Assembly (NCBI GenBank): GCA_013154205.1
Contig: JAADCY010000128.1
Coordinates: forward strand, 1-12,794
Direction of reading: 5' to 3'
Origin: Thermoproteota archaeon
Lineage (GTDB): Archaea > Thermoproteota > Thermoprotei_A > Sulfolobales > Desulfurococcaceae
Length of the DNA stretch: 12,794 nt
Within the stretch, counting starts at the first letter, position 1, and each line of letters begins with the position of its first letter. The translations under genes and the position numbers were made by a program. The notes beneath the pieces were generated by a model. The model searched no databases, was not told the origin of the DNA, and was given only the letters and a program-made list of their open reading frames with translations. Of this stretch, positions 5,931 through 12,521 are shown piece by piece.

Positions 5931-7916
5931 TTACTGTATAAGCGCCTTTCCATAACCGACATAGATGATCTTATCAGGATTCAGCGCTTCTATAACGTCA
6001 GGCCTATTGGTTGCTACGATAAGCGTTATACCTGCTTGGCGTGCAAGCTTGCCAAGTTTTCTCGCAACTCTTTGTGCTGTGAGTGAATCGAGGTGCGCCG
6101 CGAACTCGTCTATTATCAGCAGATTTGGTTTCTCGGCGAGGAGACTTGCTAGTTTGGCTCTTTCTTTCTGCCCCGTTGATAACTCCACGAATCTCGCTCT
6201 ATAGAAGACTGCATCGCTAAGTCCGACCATGTTTAGGATTTCTACTGCTTCGGCCGGGTCGCCAACCTTCATTGTTATATGCTCTAATAATGTCTCGGAG
6301 CCGAAGGATGGTTCTGCTTCTCCTGGTAGGAGGTATGCTATCTTTGTGTTTTGTGGAACAATTATTTCTCCTTGGCTTGGCCGGTAGTTTTCATTGCTTC
6401 TAAGCTCCGGCTTAGCTGCGCCAATTATCATTCTTAGTAGTGTTGTTTTGCCCGCGCCGCTGGCACCAACAACTACTACGACTTCTCCAGGCTTTATAGT
6501 CATATCAACGTTTCTCAGCACGTATTTTTCAACGATTCTTCTCTCAACACCGAATGCTAATAGTACTTCTCTCAGATTTGCTGGTAGACGCGAGACGTCG
6601 AGCACGCTGCGGTAAATCTTAGTTAATCCTTTCACTACGATGTTATCTGTCAGTACCTCGACGCGTCCATATCTAGACCTATATAGTCTTCCTCCATGCA
6701 TCTTTGCATATGGATCGTTCTTTAGGAATTTCTCTATATACATTCTAGCTTCATCTGTCAATGGATACATAAGTACTGGTCTGCCGCTCCCTGTATCCCA
6801 CATGTAATAGAATCCTGCTTTCTCGAAGAACGGGTTATACTTGGCCATCATCGCAATGGTTTCTATTATGTGTTTTCTCCTCTTCATTTCAGGCACTCTT
6901 CTCTCAGCAATCCACTCAATAGCTGCCTTAACAGATAGTATGCCTAAGCCGTCACCTCTATAGTCTGGGTGAACAACAACTCGCGCGATTCTCGCTGCGG
7001 CCGAATTGGCTATTTTGAGCGCCTTTTCGCTCACCTCTTCACCCACAATTGCTCTAGCGAGTCTCCGGCTGCCGTAGAGCTCTCTGAGATCCTTATAGCG
7101 AGAGATTATGCTTCTTCTCTCATTAAGTGCTGTCGGCCAGAATGTCGGGTGGAACCAGTTCTTAGGAAATACTTTTTCACGGATCATCTTTTCGACTTTC
7201 CCGTCGGGGAGCCGCCTGTTCATCAGAGGTATAGGGGTGTCTACACGCACATATCCAACTATACGGGGTTCATACGGCTTTCTCGATTTTAGCTCTAATA
7301 CAAGGAATCTACTGCTTGGGATACTTCCACGTATTTCTTGGAGCTTCATAGGTATTCCGCAGCGAGGACATTTGGGTTGTATGTTTGCTTCCATGTACTC
7401 GCCGCATCTTGGACAACGCCATATAGCTACGATCTCTTCTTTGCTGGCATAATGGTGTTGCTCGAGATTAACTATGTCCATATAGTCTTCTTCGGTGACA
7501 GCCTCTCTAGCGATTATCCTGTATTCATATACTTTCTTGACGTTGAGCGGATCTTTCCTCTCGAGAACATATTCTTTACTCCAAGGAGGCCATATCAGTA
7601 CTTCGTCTCGTCCATATATCCTATAGAGGACATAGTCCTGGGGGCCAAGTATCCATGTTGTGCCGATACGTTTAGGCTCGTCCTTTATTATTATCTTTAC
7701 TTTCTCGCCTTTACTGAACCATTGGGCTATTACGCCTGTTGTCCAGAGATTGACTATTTCATTCTTTATCCTTACAGGTATTATTCCAAACCATTTGTAG
7801 CCTCTCCTACTCATGAGCTTAAAGGGATCGAACGCTACTGTTGCTTCTACTACTATGCCTTTCTCAATCAGGTGAGAGTCCAAGGCTTGATTTGACCTCG
7901 TTAAAGATTGTTTCAT
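5931..7916 (-). CDS. GNAT acetyltransferase fused to ABC ATPase (COG2401-like), 661 aa
   Basis: Multi-domain soluble protein without membrane spans. Residues 1-140 are an unassigned N-terminal region. About 140-390 is a GNAT-like acetyltransferase, split by a zinc ribbon (C168/C171, C183/C186) and carrying the acetyl-CoA loop RVVVHPDYRGDGLG at 312-325. About 425-661 is an ABC ATPase with Walker A GASGAGKTT at 484-492, signature LSTGQ at 579-583, Walker B LLIIDE at 599-604 and a D-loop (AHLD). The switch (H-loop) position is Asn637 in ATNRPD, where most ABC ATPases have His. This matches the archaeal COG2401 class, whose substrate is not known to me; with a zinc ribbon, a nucleic acid or ribosomal target is plausible but unproven. 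The ATG start has no clear ribosome binding site; a TTG at codon 12 after GAGGTCA is an alternative. It is 23 bp downstream of the creatininase-family gene. Confidence 0.9.
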   Translation of the reverse strand: MKQSLTRSNQALDSHLIEKGIVVEATVAFDPFKLMSRRGYKWFGIIPVRIKNEIVNLWTTGVIAQWFSKGEKVKIIIKDEPKRIGTTWILGPQDYVLYRIYGRDEVLIWPPWSKEYVLERKDPLNVKKVYEYRIIAREAVTEEDYMDIVNLEQHHYASKEEIVAIWRCPRCGEYMEANIQPKCPRCGIPMKLQEIRGSIPSSRFLVLELKSRKPYEPRIVGYVRVDTPIPLMNRRLPDGKVEKMIREKVFPKNWFHPTFWPTALNERRSIISRYKDLRELYGSRRLARAIVGEEVSEKALKIANSAAARIARVVVHPDYRGDGLGILSVKAAIEWIAERRVPEMKRRKHIIETIAMMAKYNPFFEKAGFYYMWDTGSGRPVLMYPLTDEARMYIEKFLKNDPYAKMHGGRLYRSRYGRVEVLTDNIVVKGLTKIYRSVLDVSRLPANLREVLLAFGVERRIVEKYVLRNVDMTIKPGEVVVVVGASGAGKTTLLRMIIGAAKPELRSNENYRPSQGEIIVPQNTKIAYLLPGEAEPSFGSETLLEHITMKVGDPAEAVEILNMVGLSDAVFYRARFVELSTGQKERAKLASLLAEKPNLLIIDEFAAHLDSLTAQRVARKLGKLARQAGITLIVATNRPDVIEALNPDKIIYVGYGKALIQ

Positions 7917-7939
7917 TGAAAAAATCTGTTGTAAAGATA

Positions 7940-8638
7940 TTAATGATTATCCGGTGTAGCTTCAATAATTATCTTTATCGCTTCTATGAATAGATCCTTA
8001 AGCCTACTGATCAGTAAACGAGGCTCTATATAGCCCGATGAGCCTGCTTTCAAATCTGCGTATCTGCCCTTCAACCCCGTATATTCGATGTTTTCATCGT
8101 CACACTTCTCCTTAGAACCTGTATTATTTAATAGCTCATAGAGCTCGATCTCCGTGCAGCATGCATGACAATATCTTAGCCCGAGTTCGCCTGCCGTTCT
8201 CCAGATATCTATTATTATGAATGGTTTATGGTATTCCTGCCAAAATCTATGTGCATAACGCTCGATTACACTATAGTTTCCCCCATGACCGTTGATGACT
8301 ATGTATCCTTTTACGAAGAGTTTTCGCTCGATTGACCCGATGATGTCTGATATGAGATCATAATATGTTTTTACACTAATGGATATTGTTCCCGGCCAAT
8401 CTAGCCATTCATCGGATGAACCATAAGGTAAAGCTGGTAGAAGAAGTAACTTATAATTATCTGGTAGATCCTCAGTATGCTCTGCAAGCCATAGAGCGGT
8501 TTTCTCCGCTATATATGTATCAACACAATATGGTAATTTATTGAAATGATACTCAGTGCTTCCTAGGGGTAGTATGACGATATATTGTTGATTATTGTTT
8601 ATACTTGTTGCATCCGAAAGCTTGACGGGTTTCAACAA
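7940..8638 (-). CDS. creatininase-family amidohydrolase, 232 aa
   Basis: Metal-dependent amidohydrolase of the creatininase superfamily. The metal ligands of the family are recognisable: E29-x-H31 in LGSTEYH, D40, H118 in the hallmark INGHGGN (116-121), and E163 in HACCTE. Members include creatininase, mycofactocin-processing MftE and the archaeal ArfB that deformylates a formamidopyrimidine nucleotide in riboflavin/F420 synthesis. An ArfB-like role is the most attractive reading for an archaeon but cannot be proven from sequence alone. The TTG start is the only in-frame initiator before the conserved core; GGTGA precedes it by 3 nt, an unusually short spacer. It follows the AGOG gene by 14 bp and precedes the GNAT/ABC gene by 23 bp, so the three are probably one operon. 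Confidence 0.85.
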   Translation of the reverse strand: MLKPVKLSDATSINNNQQYIVILPLGSTEYHFNKLPYCVDTYIAEKTALWLAEHTEDLPDNYKLLLLPALPYGSSDEWLDWPGTISISVKTYYDLISDIIGSIERKLFVKGYIVINGHGGNYSVIERYAHRFWQEYHKPFIIIDIWRTAGELGLRYCHACCTEIELYELLNNTGSKEKCDDENIEYTGLKGRYADLKAGSSGYIEPRLLISRLKDLFIEAIKIIIEATPDNH

Positions 8639-8652
8639 GGTTCACCATGTAT

Positions 8653-9561
8653 TTATTTTTCAATATGGATTGGCTCGAATATTATCCTGCCGAGCTCCAG
8701 TATTATTTGTTTGATCAAGTCTCTATGCTTATTGCAGACTCTACTGAAGTCTTCGCAGAACCTAGTTAGGGCTTCATCTGGGCTTCTCGAGTACCGTATA
8801 TGGGGGGCCATGTTCCAAGTTAGTGCATCAAGCCTGTAGAGAGGGATACCAGAATACTGTCTAATTATTCGCCATACTCGTCTAGCCAGCGATGAGTATT
8901 TTGACGATATGAGGGCTGAGACGCATTCCTCAATGCTATCATTGCAGCCTCTAATTATCCCCGAGCTTATCGTTATAAAGGCGTTCCTTCTGTCGATAGG
9001 CATATCGATGTCTCCCCTTACGTTCTTCCCAACAATTTTGCATACATACCAGTACATTTTCGACGCAAAAACTATCGTCTTACTGGTAGATCTAGAACCG
9101 GTAATCCTTTCGAGCTCTCTAGTAAGATGCGATAAATCATTCGTATATCTAAACGGTTCATTCATAATCTTCCTACAGATTTGTGAGAAATAGTATTTTT
9201 CAAGCCTAGAATACTTGTTCTGCAATGATAGTCTATTATATTTAGAAATCTTTAAGAATTCACGATGTATTTTCAACATATCTTCGCAGTCAGCGTTTTT
9301 TAAATGATTTTTCATCCTAGCAAGGTAATCTGCGAACTCGCTCCAGTAATCTTCACCTTTTCCAGTAAGAAAATAGCTTATAAGAGAATTCGCTATAACC
9401 ATGTTGAGCACTATAGCAACGGGTAGTCGTCCGACTATTCTTTTCAATGCTATAAACTGTTTATCGCTTTCTTCGATCAAATCGATGATACTCATTATCT
9501 CTGGGACAGTTCCTAGAAACAATCCTAGCCCACGACATCTATCACTATCAATCGAGAACAT
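8653..9561 (-). CDS. AGOG-type 8-oxoguanine DNA glycosylase/lyase, 302 aa
   Basis: Archaeal GO glycosylase (AGOG) that excises 8-oxoguanine from DNA and cleaves the abasic site by beta-elimination, the first step of base excision repair. Evidence is the family's helix-hairpin-helix region: SKTIVFASKMYWYV with the probable Schiff-base lysine K161, followed by DIDMPIDRR with the catalytic aspartate D190, and the C-terminal PLYRLDALTWNMA helix. In the Pyrobaculum enzyme the equivalent residues are, from memory, K140 and D172, so the spacing is similar (29 versus 32). At 302 aa it is longer than that protein, with an extended insertion at about 70-135. The ATG start is supported by GGTGAT at 9570-9575, 8 nt upstream. 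It is the first gene of the minus-strand run and divergent from the gene at 9635. Confidence 0.85.
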   Translation of the reverse strand: MFSIDSDRCRGLGLFLGTVPEIMSIIDLIEESDKQFIALKRIVGRLPVAIVLNMVIANSLISYFLTGKGEDYWSEFADYLARMKNHLKNADCEDMLKIHREFLKISKYNRLSLQNKYSRLEKYYFSQICRKIMNEPFRYTNDLSHLTRELERITGSRSTSKTIVFASKMYWYVCKIVGKNVRGDIDMPIDRRNAFITISSGIIRGCNDSIEECVSALISSKYSSLARRVWRIIRQYSGIPLYRLDALTWNMAPHIRYSRSPDEALTRFCEDFSRVCNKHRDLIKQIILELGRIIFEPIHIEK

Positions 9562-9634
9562 ACTTTATCATCACCCAAGAATGATATATTAACGGTTTAA
9601 AATACTAGTTGAGACTAAGCAAAAGGTGAGATAT
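9562..9634. promoter_or_regulatory. divergent promoter region, AGOG versus 99-aa gene
   Basis: This 73-bp gap separates two divergent starts. Its centre holds TTTAAAATA (9596-9604), which reads TATTTTAAA on the other strand, and a second AT run at 9584-9592. TTTAAA is symmetric, so one TATA-like site could serve both directions, about 30-40 bp from each start. The Shine-Dalgarno sites are GGTGAT on the minus strand (9570-9575) and GGTGA on the plus strand (9625-9629). Exact initiation sites are not resolvable. Confidence 0.4.
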
Positions 9635-9934
9635 TTGGAGGGCTACATAGTATTTATAATGAAGAAGGGGAAGAACGTTGGAAAATTAGAGGATTCAAAC
9701 GAGATACTCGTACTTAACATAGATAATGGTAGTACAGTTACTATCGATAATAAGTATAGTGCTAGAGGTATTGATTTCCTCGAAGACCTTTTCGACGATT
9801 ATGACCCGTCACTAATGTTTGTATCAGACATAGACGATGAAACAATGTTTAAAATAGAGGAGAACGGTGTAAAGGTCATCAAGACCGGAGATAGGGATAT
9901 TGAAGGTTTGAGAGAAGAATTATTCCTGTATTAG
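9635..9934 (+). CDS. unrecognised acidic 99-aa protein
   Basis: No confident family. The protein is acidic and lacks cysteines, signal peptide and membrane segments. The C-terminal half (a segment around PSLMFVSDIDDETMFKIEE, then GVKVIKTGDRD) has the look of the Rossmann/RNase-H-like NifX/NifB-C fold, where a helix, a beta strand and a GxKV(I/Y) strand follow one another; this is a weak resemblance only. The start is set at TTG 9635 because GGTGA at 9625-9629 lies 5 nt before it; an upstream GTG at 9626 is part of that Shine-Dalgarno site and would add only three residues. It is divergent from AGOG and 116 bp from the GH1 gene. Confidence 0.75.
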   Translation: MEGYIVFIMKKGKNVGKLEDSNEILVLNIDNGSTVTIDNKYSARGIDFLEDLFDDYDPSLMFVSDIDDETMFKIEENGVKVIKTGDRDIEGLREELFLY

Positions 9935-10003
9935 GCCTAGATTCTCCAAGACAAACTATTTTGTTCAAAAACAACATTATAGCCAATGACCCCGGTTCTA
10001 TCT

Positions 10004-10050
10004 AAAATAATTTATTTCATCGAGACAAAGTAATTACAGGTGCTGGTTCC
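10004..10050 (+). promoter_or_regulatory. probable promoter and ribosome binding site of the GH1 gene
   Basis: The 116-bp gap after the 99-aa gene holds AAAATAATTTATTT at 10004-10017, a good crenarchaeal purine-rich BRE plus TATA candidate. AGGTG follows at 10038-10042, 8 nt before the TTG start at 10051. Initiation about 25 bp after the TATA element would leave a very short leader. Confidence 0.4.
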
Positions 10051-11313
10051 TTGCTAAAGTTCCCAGACAACTTCATATTCGGCGTCTCTACTTCGGCCTA
10101 CCAAATAGAGGGAGACAACAAGAACTCGGACTGGTGGCTTTTCGAGGAGAAAGGAAAGCTTCCGTATAAGTCAGGTAAGGCCACAGATCATTGGAATAGA
10201 TACCAGGAAGATATAGAGTTGCTGGCTGAGCTCAAAGTAGACATGTACAGATTTTCTATCGAGTGGAGCAGGGTATACCCCAGTAAAGACTATGTAAACT
10301 ACGAGGCGCTTTCAAGATATAGGGAGATAGTGGATCTCCTTAGAGATCATGGAATAGAACCCATGATAACCTTGCATCACTTTACGAATCCCATATGGTT
10401 CCACGAGCTAGGCGGTTGGGAGAAGAGAGAAAACGTGGATTACTTTATCCAATACGTAGAAACAATAGCGAATGAATTCCCCGATGTTAAATACTGGCTT
10501 GTATTCAACGAACCCATAGTGTATATGCTGGAAAGCTATATCGAGGGTCACTGGCCCCCCATGAAGAAAAACCTCTTTCTAGCGGAACAAGTAGCGGCGA
10601 ACATGGCTTATGCTTATGCAAAAGCATACGAGATCCTACATGATCTAGGCAAGGTCAGTATAGCCAAAAACATGATCTACTTCGAACCATATAGTGATAA
10701 AGACAAAGACATCGAAGCCTGTAGAAAAGCCGAGCAAATGTTCAACTGGAGCTTCATAGACGGTATATTGACGGGGAGGCTAAAAGTAATAAGGAAAGAA
10801 TACGATGTTCCCAAATCCGAGCTTGACTTCATAGGCCTAAACTATTATACAGGAATGAAGGTAAAATACACTCTGAACCCTCTACGCCTACACCTCGACG
10901 TAGAGCCTATCAAGACGGAAAAATGCACTCTAATGGGGTACTGCATATACCCGAGAGGCCTATACGAGGTCCTTAAGAAGACGTGGAACAAGTACGGAAA
11001 AGAGATCATCATAACGGAGAATGGTGTTGCAGTAGAAGATGATGAAGACAGAATACTATCTATTGTAAGACATCTACAATATACTCATAAAGCCCTCACC
11101 GAAGGAATTAGTGTTAACGGCTACTTCTACTGGAGTATTCTGGATAACTTCGAATGGGATCGTGGCTACGACAAAAGATTCGGGCTGGTCGAAGTAGATT
11201 ATACGACGTTTAAACGGAAACCTAGGAAGAGCTTCTACGTATATAAAGAAATAATAAAGAATAAAGCAATACCTGATGATCTCCTGGAGAAATATGGGGA
11301 AAACATATCATAA
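10051..11313 (+). CDS. GH1 family beta-glycosidase, 420 aa
   Basis: Retaining glycoside hydrolase of family 1 (beta-glucosidase/beta-galactosidase). The catalytic acid/base is E154 in FNEP and the nucleophile is E323 in ITENG. Sugar-binding residues are also visible: Q18 and E20 in AYQIEG, H109-H110 in LHHF, N153, W361 and the E368-W369 of DNFEW. The length and N-terminus (LKFPDNFIFGVSTSAYQIEG) resemble the shorter Pyrococcus horikoshii BGPh-type enzymes of about 420 aa rather than the 480-490 aa Sulfolobus LacS/Thermosphaera type; this comparison is from memory. No signal peptide, so it should act on imported oligosaccharides in the cytoplasm. No sugar transporter is adjacent. TTG start with AGGTG 8 nt upstream. 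It may be an accessory, transferable gene, since small orphan genes flank it. Confidence 0.96.
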   Translation: MLKFPDNFIFGVSTSAYQIEGDNKNSDWWLFEEKGKLPYKSGKATDHWNRYQEDIELLAELKVDMYRFSIEWSRVYPSKDYVNYEALSRYREIVDLLRDHGIEPMITLHHFTNPIWFHELGGWEKRENVDYFIQYVETIANEFPDVKYWLVFNEPIVYMLESYIEGHWPPMKKNLFLAEQVAANMAYAYAKAYEILHDLGKVSIAKNMIYFEPYSDKDKDIEACRKAEQMFNWSFIDGILTGRLKVIRKEYDVPKSELDFIGLNYYTGMKVKYTLNPLRLHLDVEPIKTEKCTLMGYCIYPRGLYEVLKKTWNKYGKEIIITENGVAVEDDEDRILSIVRHLQYTHKALTEGISVNGYFYWSILDNFEWDRGYDKRFGLVEVDYTTFKRKPRKSFYVYKEIIKNKAIPDDLLEKYGENIS

Positions 11314-11320
11314 GATATTC

Positions 11321-11404
11321 TTATAAGTTTTTGAATACATCTAGCTTATATTAGACAATACAGTGTCTACGTCAACATCTCCAATTTTATCGAGAGGAGG
11401 CGAT
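11321..11404 (+). promoter_or_regulatory. promoter region of the 105-aa gene with inverted repeat
   Basis: Two TATA-like elements lie after the GH1 stop: TTATAAG at 11321-11327 and CTTATATTA at 11345-11353. The second is overlapped by a perfect inverted repeat, TAGACA (11352-11357) and TGTCTA (11364-11369) with a 6-nt spacer, which is well placed for an operator. The strong Shine-Dalgarno sequence GGAGGCGAT at 11396-11404 ends 5 nt before the ATG; it is the best ribosome binding site in the window. Confidence 0.45.
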
Positions 11405-11409
11405 AATCA

Positions 11410-11727
11410 ATGTGCGCAGGATCATATGTTTCAGACGACGAGCTCCAGAAAGCCTTGGAGAAGAAATCCGAGAAAACAACCAGTGAGAAGCAGCGCTGGA
11501 TCCAACGCATGTTGAGAAGCGCTAAACATCACCATAAGATATGTCCATACTATGACAAGAAGACGGGCATGTGCTTCATAGCGCTCGGAGAAAAGTGCGA
11601 TCGTGATGGAAGATATGATAATTGTCCTAGATTCCTCAAGTTCCTCGAAGAAAAATACGAATACTATAAGTCTAGGAACTTACCACTACCAGTGGATTTC
11701 GCCGATATCGTTATTGCTCCATTCTGA
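11410..11727 (+). CDS. unrecognised cysteine-motif protein, 105 aa
   Basis: No family recognised. The N-terminal 40 residues are charged and helical (a likely short coiled coil, EKKSEKTTSEKQRW), followed by a compact four-cysteine module, C45-x9-C55-x7-C63-x8-C72, containing CPYYDKKTGMC and RYDNCPRF. Four spaced cysteines suggest one zinc or iron-sulfur site. H40-H42 just before it could add ligands. The end is hydrophobic (ADIVIAPF) but not a membrane span. Start confirmed by GGAGGCGAT 5 nt upstream. It has its own promoter candidate 96 bp after GH1, and a T-rich stretch follows the stop, so it is probably monocistronic. Confidence 0.8.
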   Translation: MCAGSYVSDDELQKALEKKSEKTTSEKQRWIQRMLRSAKHHHKICPYYDKKTGMCFIALGEKCDRDGRYDNCPRFLKFLEEKYEYYKSRNLPLPVDFADIVIAPF

Positions 11728-11748
11728 GTTTTTTAAACACGTTTTTAA
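11728..11748 (+). terminator. T-rich transcription stop after the 105-aa gene
   Basis: Two T runs, 11729-11734 and 11742-11746, follow the TGA at 11725-11727 directly. Archaeal RNA polymerase terminates at oligo-T tracts in the non-template strand without needing a hairpin. No stem-loop is seen. The second run could instead contribute to a TATA-like element for the next gene. Confidence 0.45.
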
Positions 11749-11811
11749 TAATCTCTCCTAACAATTATTCACACACAGAATAGAATAATGAATTAGGAAG
11801 GTGCCCCTATA

Positions 11812-12057
11812 TTGAACAACACTGGCGAGGAAAAACCTGAGACCAAAACCTATACGATCAGCGATCTAGATAAAATCTGGGTAGAATATGATAAACAAAA
11901 CGATATACTCTACATAAACTTCGGATACGACATAGAAGAAGCAGATGAAGAATTCCTAAGTAAAGATGAAGATATTGTTGTAAGGATAAAGAACGGACGT
12001 GTTGTATCAATAATGATCATGAACTTCAGCGGTAAAGCAGGCATAATGATATATTAG
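11812..12057 (+). CDS. DUF2283 family protein, 81 aa
   Basis: Small single-domain protein matching the DUF2283 pattern: a first strand WVEYDKQNDILYINFG, an acidic middle (EEADEEFLSKDEDIVV), then NGRVVSIMIMNFS. The family is widespread in bacteria and archaea, has no established function that I know of, and is often found next to toxin-like or mobile genes. There are no catalytic residues to point to. The first 15 or so residues are polar and probably disordered. Start TTG at 11812, with GGTG at 11800-11803, 8 nt before it. The stop overlaps that of the convergent minus-strand gene. Confidence 0.8.
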   Translation: MNNTGEEKPETKTYTISDLDKIWVEYDKQNDILYINFGYDIEEADEEFLSKDEDIVVRIKNGRVVSIMIMNFSGKAGIMIY

Positions 12058-12335
12058 CGCTCCACATAGTGTACAACAATCGACTTTTTATCAAAAGAGC
12101 CTATTTTAGATAGTAATTCAACAGGATCACTATCGCCATAAACCTGTATATCAATATACATTTTATCACCATCATAACTGATCAAGACAAGAGAATCATT
12201 TAGTACAAAGAAAACCGCAGAAACAAAACCATTAATCTTTAAGTATCTCCTAGGTCTAAGCATCTCTAACAACTTATCTGAAAATTCGTCGAAGCTATCT
12301 ATTTTCCGATTAACTTCTACCATTAAATGGCGCAT
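12054..12335 (-). CDS. unrecognised 93-aa protein
   Basis: No family recognised. The protein appears alpha/beta: a charged N-terminal helix (NRKIDSFDEFSDKLLEML), two strands (INGFVSAVFFVLNDSLVLIS, YIDIQVYG) and a short helix before KKSIVVHYVER. The start is set at the ATG 12333-12335, because GGTG (12343-12346 on the minus strand) lies 7 nt upstream and a TATA-like AATTTATAG at 12376-12384 would start transcription near 12355. An ATG at 12368 in the same frame would add 11 residues but has no ribosome binding site and lies upstream of that initiation point. It converges with the DUF2283 gene, sharing bases at both stop codons. Confidence 0.65.
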   Translation of the reverse strand: MRHLMVEVNRKIDSFDEFSDKLLEMLRPRRYLKINGFVSAVFFVLNDSLVLISYDGDKMYIDIQVYGDSDPVELLSKIGSFDKKSIVVHYVER

Positions 12336-12375
12336 AGCTAAACACCGCCTTGACTGAAAGTCTAACATCCATTTG

Positions 12376-12384
12376 AACTATAAA
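12376..12384 (-). promoter_or_regulatory. TATA-like element for the 93-aa gene
   Basis: AATTTATAG on the minus strand lies about 45 bp before the preferred ATG at 12335. Initiation about 26 bp downstream would give a leader of about 20 nt that retains the GGTG site. Confidence 0.4.
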
Positions 12385-12521
12385 TTCATTATTAATACTC
12401 TCTTAATGATGTGCACAAGTATTTTTCTCGTATCATAAGGATAAGGTTCAACAATAACATTAACTTCACAGAGATATTTACCTATAGATGATATTTTAGC
12501 TCTTGTAGCTAAACGTATCAA
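12378..12521 (-). CDS. possible 47-aa small or truncated gene
   Basis: A short open frame with coding-like codon choice runs from TTG (12519-12521) to TAG (12378-12380). It reads MIRLATRAKISSIGKYL and continues with EVNVIVEPYPYDTRKILVH and a basic hydrophobic tail, which is more protein-like than random AT-rich DNA. There is no good Shine-Dalgarno site, and the frame is closed by a TAG just upstream, so it may be the truncated 3' part of an older gene whose start was lost when the integrase-containing DNA arrived (that remnant begins at about 12530). It ends 42 bp before the start of the 93-aa gene. It is not recognised, and could be non-coding. Confidence 0.3.
   Translation of the reverse strand: MIRLATRAKISSIGKYLCEVNVIVEPYPYDTRKILVHIIKRVLIMNL

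Noticed and set aside
7108..7895. Two long plus-strand open frames (7108-7452 and 7338-7895) opposite the GNAT/ABC gene
   Set aside because: Their translations are rich in Tyr, Phe and Cys with no motif, no ribosome binding site is visible, and the minus strand carries the well-supported COG2401-like gene.
9626..9634. GTG start at 9626 for the 99-aa gene
   Set aside because: The GTG is part of the GGTGA Shine-Dalgarno sequence that serves the TTG at 9635.
9956..9976. A/T-rich inverted repeat TTGTT/AACAA after the 99-aa gene as a terminator
   Set aside because: Five-bp arms of A/T-rich sequence arise easily by chance and no T run follows.
12336..12368. ATG at 12368 as start of the 93-aa gene
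   Set aside because: It has no ribosome binding site and lies upstream of the initiation point expected from the TATA-like element; the ATG at 12335 has GGTG 7 nt before it.
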